Assembly: GCF_041296385.1 (NCBI RefSeq)
Contig: NC_091014.1
Span: forward strand, 9,523,578-9,587,577
From: Aphelocoma coerulescens
Lineage: Eukaryota; Chordata; Aves; Passeriformes; Corvidae
Length of the DNA stretch: 64,000 nucleotides
Direction: 5' to 3'
Shown here in pieces: positions 61,091-64,000 of the stretch. Position 1 is the stretch's first letter; each line of letters begins with the position of its first letter. Under the pieces are notes generated by a model. The model saw only the letters and a list, made by a program, of their open reading frames with translations, made no database searches and had not been told where the DNA came from. The translations under genes and the position numbers were made by a program.

Positions 61091-61764
61091 TGGAAGAAAT
61101 GAGAATATACTCACACAGTCATTTGCAAAGTGTATTTTATGCCAATGTTTCAAAAAGAATTGAATTACCACTTCTTTTTTTTTTATTTTCTATGCTGTTC
61201 CTGTAAGTATATCTACTCACAGAGGGAACCACAGCCAAAGTTAACATTTCTGCTTACAAAGCAAGAGACCCCCTAAACATTTTATTCTGTTTACTTATTG
61301 TGAAGACTAAAAATTGAGACCTGAGTGATCAAGTACATACTATGCAATTAAAAAAATAAGAGGAACATGGATCATGAGACTGTCATCCTTTAAAAACAAT
61401 GTCTAGGGGAAGTTCCTGACCTGAAAAGAACAGCTTTTTAATTAAGTCATATTTTCACAGGCTTTTCATTTGGAGTTCATCTGAACTGGTTTGTAATAAA
61501 GTTTATAAATAAAAGTTAAACAGATCATGTAAATTCTCTTGAATCCCATCTATCCAACAGTCTAATCTCTTGAAGACTAGAGACTTTCAAGATTTTCTTT
61601 TACATTTCTAAAAACAGTATCGAAATAACTGCTAGTATTTAGTGAGATATAAAAGATAAGCTAGTCAGTCACTGATCAACAATAAGAGAATTTTTGACTA
61701 TAAAAAAATTTAGTGTGTGTAACATATATACTTAGAAAAACCAGAGAGTAAGTAATAAAGTGTT
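61091..61764. other. AT-rich non-coding stretch, nothing recognised
   Basis: No gene, RNA or repeat family is recognised. Confidence 0.5.

Positions 61765-61809
<45 letters not shown>
61765..61809 (+). repeat. (TAG)15 trinucleotide microsatellite
   Basis: Fifteen perfect TAG units, immediately preceded by TGTT and followed by TGTGTTTAG. It is uninterrupted, hence probably young and length-variable. On the plus strand one frame is a run of stop codons, which rules out translation through it in that frame. Confidence 0.98.
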
Positions 61810-61811
<2 letters not shown>

Positions 61812-62541
61812 TGTTTAGAAGAGAGTTGTGACTTTTTGATGATATAGTTTCATTGGAAAGAGCTGACATGGCAGCAACGAAAATTAAATTAAGCAAAAGA
61901 GGATGCCTTCAATAGTATGAAAAAATCATATGTATTCTTTCTATAGTTCAGCATTTAAACCACGTCTCTAGAAAGTGTCCTGTTTCCCCAAGGAGGATGT
62001 GGATGTGACTTTCTGTCCCATATAAGTGATTCAGGTGTCAACCTTTTGCTACTTTGCAGGAAACTATAATTTTGATTCATTCTACCCCATTCCAATAATT
62101 TTTAAAAAAATAATTTTATTCTAAATGTAAGCAGATATGAAAATCGTAAGTTTTAAAATAAAATTTAACATTCATTTCTCAGTTAACCATAGAAAACGAA
62201 GCAGAAAATATCTACCATGAAATTTATGGCCTGGAAATCACTGTTTTCACTTGTGCAATAGAGAAGGGGGTAATATAGGTCAGGAAGAAAAAAAATGCTC
62301 ATTAGCCAAACATTATCATTGACCATCCTGGAGAAGAGATTTATTCATTTTTTAAATTGTTATTCTGAAACACAAGCCAGAAGATAGTCCTTGCTTGATT
62401 CTGTCTCCTTATTATGGAGCTGTCTGTGACAATTTATGAAGCAACACCTGCACCGATAACTTGCTGTCCTCCCACTTCCTTCCTCCTTTTGGCTGTTTGC
62501 TCACCTGTTACTTGGTATCTGACTCCCCATTTAGAGATCTC
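61810..62541. other. AT-rich non-coding stretch, nothing recognised
   Basis: No gene, RNA or repeat family is recognised. Confidence 0.5.
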
Positions 62542-62607
62542 AGAGACTATGGTTTATTTTTGTTCATTTTAATGAGAGACTACAGTTTATTTTTGTTCAT
62601 TTTAATG
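62542..62607 (+). repeat. Tandem duplication of a 33-bp unit
   Basis: Two head-to-tail copies (62,542-62,574 and 62,575-62,607). Each begins AGAGACTA and ends GTTTATTTTTGTTCATTTTAATG. They differ only at two adjacent bases: copy 1 has TG where copy 2 has CA. It is non-coding. The near-identity marks it as recent relative to the surrounding repeats. Confidence 0.95.
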
Positions 62608-63419
62608 AGACTCTAAATAGGAGACTTTTAAACAGGACTTCCAAGGACTATTGCAAGAAATACATTTCTATTTCTTCTGCAGCAGAAATAAATGTTATAA
62701 TTAAGGATAAAAATTCAGAAAACCTAGTCAAGGAATTCATTTAGTAAAAAAAGAGGAATGGACAGTAATCATAACTCCAGTTTTCCTAGTATTTTGTTAT
62801 ATAGCACACCTCCAAGCAAGAAAATCAATGGAAATAATAGCAATTACTGGGAAAAAACTTTTTTGGGTGCTACAAGGAAAAAATCATTTATATTCACTCT
62901 GTGAATTCACTGCCTAGACCAGTGTGTTGTATGAACAAATAGTTCTCTGTATCCTCACTGAGTTTTAGTGCATTCTGACAGTTCATGTTCTTGATTGTAA
63001 TGGAGTTGAGTAGCTTTTTGCAGCTGTTTGTTCAGCAGACCCAAAGCTCTCCTCCCAGAGTCATTACTAATTCAAACAAGCCACACTCAAAACCAATTAC
63101 ATGTCTGCACCTTGGAACAACACAGACCTAATTGTAGACCTACGTGCCTTCTAGGCTGAGGGAAAGAAAAATCTAAAACATGTCTATATGGACTATCCCT
63201 GTTCCACATGAAACCCTGGGCTGTTTTTACTGTGTATCCCAGAGGTTGCACCAAGTGGATACAGAATTCTTAATGGGAGAAAGAAGTGGAGCAGGTGATT
63301 TGGAATTGCATGTGTTTGGAGCTGCCTCACGTGCAGCTGCACTGGAAAAGTGGTCTGTGTGCGCTCCCTGGAGATGCTGAACACACAAAAATACTTGGTC
63401 TTCTTATGGATCGACAATG
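62608..63419. other. AT-rich non-coding stretch
   Basis: No gene recognised. Opposite-strand frames at 63,180-63,417 (66 and 74 codons) shadow each other in a GC-balanced patch and show no domain. Confidence 0.45.
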
Positions 63420-63545
63420 AGACTCCTCACAAAATAATTAATGGCCAAGGTCCCCATTTCTGACAGCTGACATTAAAATTGCAGACAGCTGGCACAGCTG
63501 GCATGTCTGGGCAGAGGGGATAAAATAGATATGACCTGCCAGAAG
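63420..63545. promoter_or_regulatory. Candidate regulatory element with E-box cluster
   Basis: AATAATTAATGGCCAAGG is followed by four closely spaced CAGCTG/CAGCTGG-type words (GACAGCTGAC, AGACAGCTGG, CACAGCTGGC) and GGGGATAAAATAGATATGAC (GATA-like). Repeated CAGCTG is the binding core of bHLH factors. Actual function is inferred only. Confidence 0.25.
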
Positions 63546-64000
63546 AGTGGTAAAAGGATCACAGTTCTGAAACTGTGTTTGTGCTACAAGGATAGTAAAA
63601 AATACAGTTGGAAATAAAACCCAGTAATAAACCTAAATCTAAAGATGGTTTTGTGATAAATTTCATAGAAGAGTGAACTGTAGGAAAAAAAGAATAAGAG
63701 TACTCTAGTTAGAAGTGTAATGTGGTATATGAATTAATTAGTAGTCTTAGCACCTAACTTATGCTATCCTCCCACTTCTGTTATGTAGAAAAAATAAAAT
63801 TTGTGATCATATTGTTTGTTGTTCTTTTTTATGTTCTAAAAATAATGAAAATATAATGGTGTAGTCAGAATGGAATTACTTGCTTATCCATTAGTACACA
63901 GATGTCCATCACATTCAGTGACCACAGTTTTTCAGGTTTATACATTTACTTTAATTTTCATAGAACTTGTGAGGAACATACATTGTTACAAGCTAGAATA
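63546..64000. other. AT-rich non-coding stretch, nothing recognised
   Basis: No gene, RNA or repeat family is seen up to the window end. Confidence 0.5.

Noticed and set aside
1..64000. tRNA, rRNA, snRNA, CRISPR arrays, bacterial operons, full-length retrovirus
   Set aside because: None could be seen. The sequence is vertebrate-like non-coding DNA and the only viral traces are two LTR fragments.

Overview
The window looks like nuclear DNA of a bird, most likely a songbird. It is AT-rich, CpG-poor and intron- or gene-desert-like. No operons, ribosome binding sites, CRISPR arrays or long open frames are present. The bird call rests on three truncated CR1 LINE tails, two of them ending in remnants of the avian CR1 terminal octamer (ATTCTRTG), on a much older CR1/L3-like fragment, and on two fragments of avian endogenous retroviral LTRs. 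One LTR resembles a family I know from passerines. All family assignments come from recalled consensus sequences, not a search.

No protein-coding gene can be named. The open frames are short (133 codons at most) and scattered on both strands, as expected by chance. The longest two (55,625-56,026 and 55,683-55,931, minus) arise from a CCCTTT hexamer repeat. The best gene candidate is a set of exon-like blocks between 10.4 and 12.4 kb on the plus strand. They have GT-AG borders and compatible phases, and could encode about 70-80 residues of unknown family. A single exon-like block at 22.9 kb (plus) and a very short one at 54.9 kb (minus) are weaker.

Layout: 1-4 kb is featureless. An internally deleted plus-strand CR1 tail lies at 4.0 kb. 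4.3-10.4 kb holds only an A-rich tract. The candidate gene is at 10.4-12.4 kb. 12.4-20.9 kb is AT-rich with homopolymer tracts. 20.9-21.5 kb holds a cluster of TAAT/ATTA cores resembling a homeodomain-bound enhancer. Two minus-strand CR1 tails lie at 25.0 and 27.2 kb. A GC-richer island is at 28.8-29.1 kb. 34.3-35.9 kb holds enhancer-like stretches flanking a strand-asymmetric purine tract. An ancient CR1/L3-like remnant is at 39.6-40.0 kb. LTR fragments lie at 42.5 and 44.5 kb, either side of an ATTA-rich stretch at 43.7-44.0 kb. 47.3-48.7 kb holds an A/T foldback, an enhancer-like stretch and a GC-box/TATA pair. 50.8-62.6 kb carries a 20-bp palindrome, a T31 run, a CCCTTT array, a TAG array and a recent 33-bp tandem duplication.

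Nothing here forms a gene system. The most informative items are the possible small multi-exon gene, the enhancer-like stretches, and the 33-bp duplication whose copies differ in the way expected of opposite-strand decay of one CpG. All regulatory calls are hypotheses from base patterns and need cross-species alignment.
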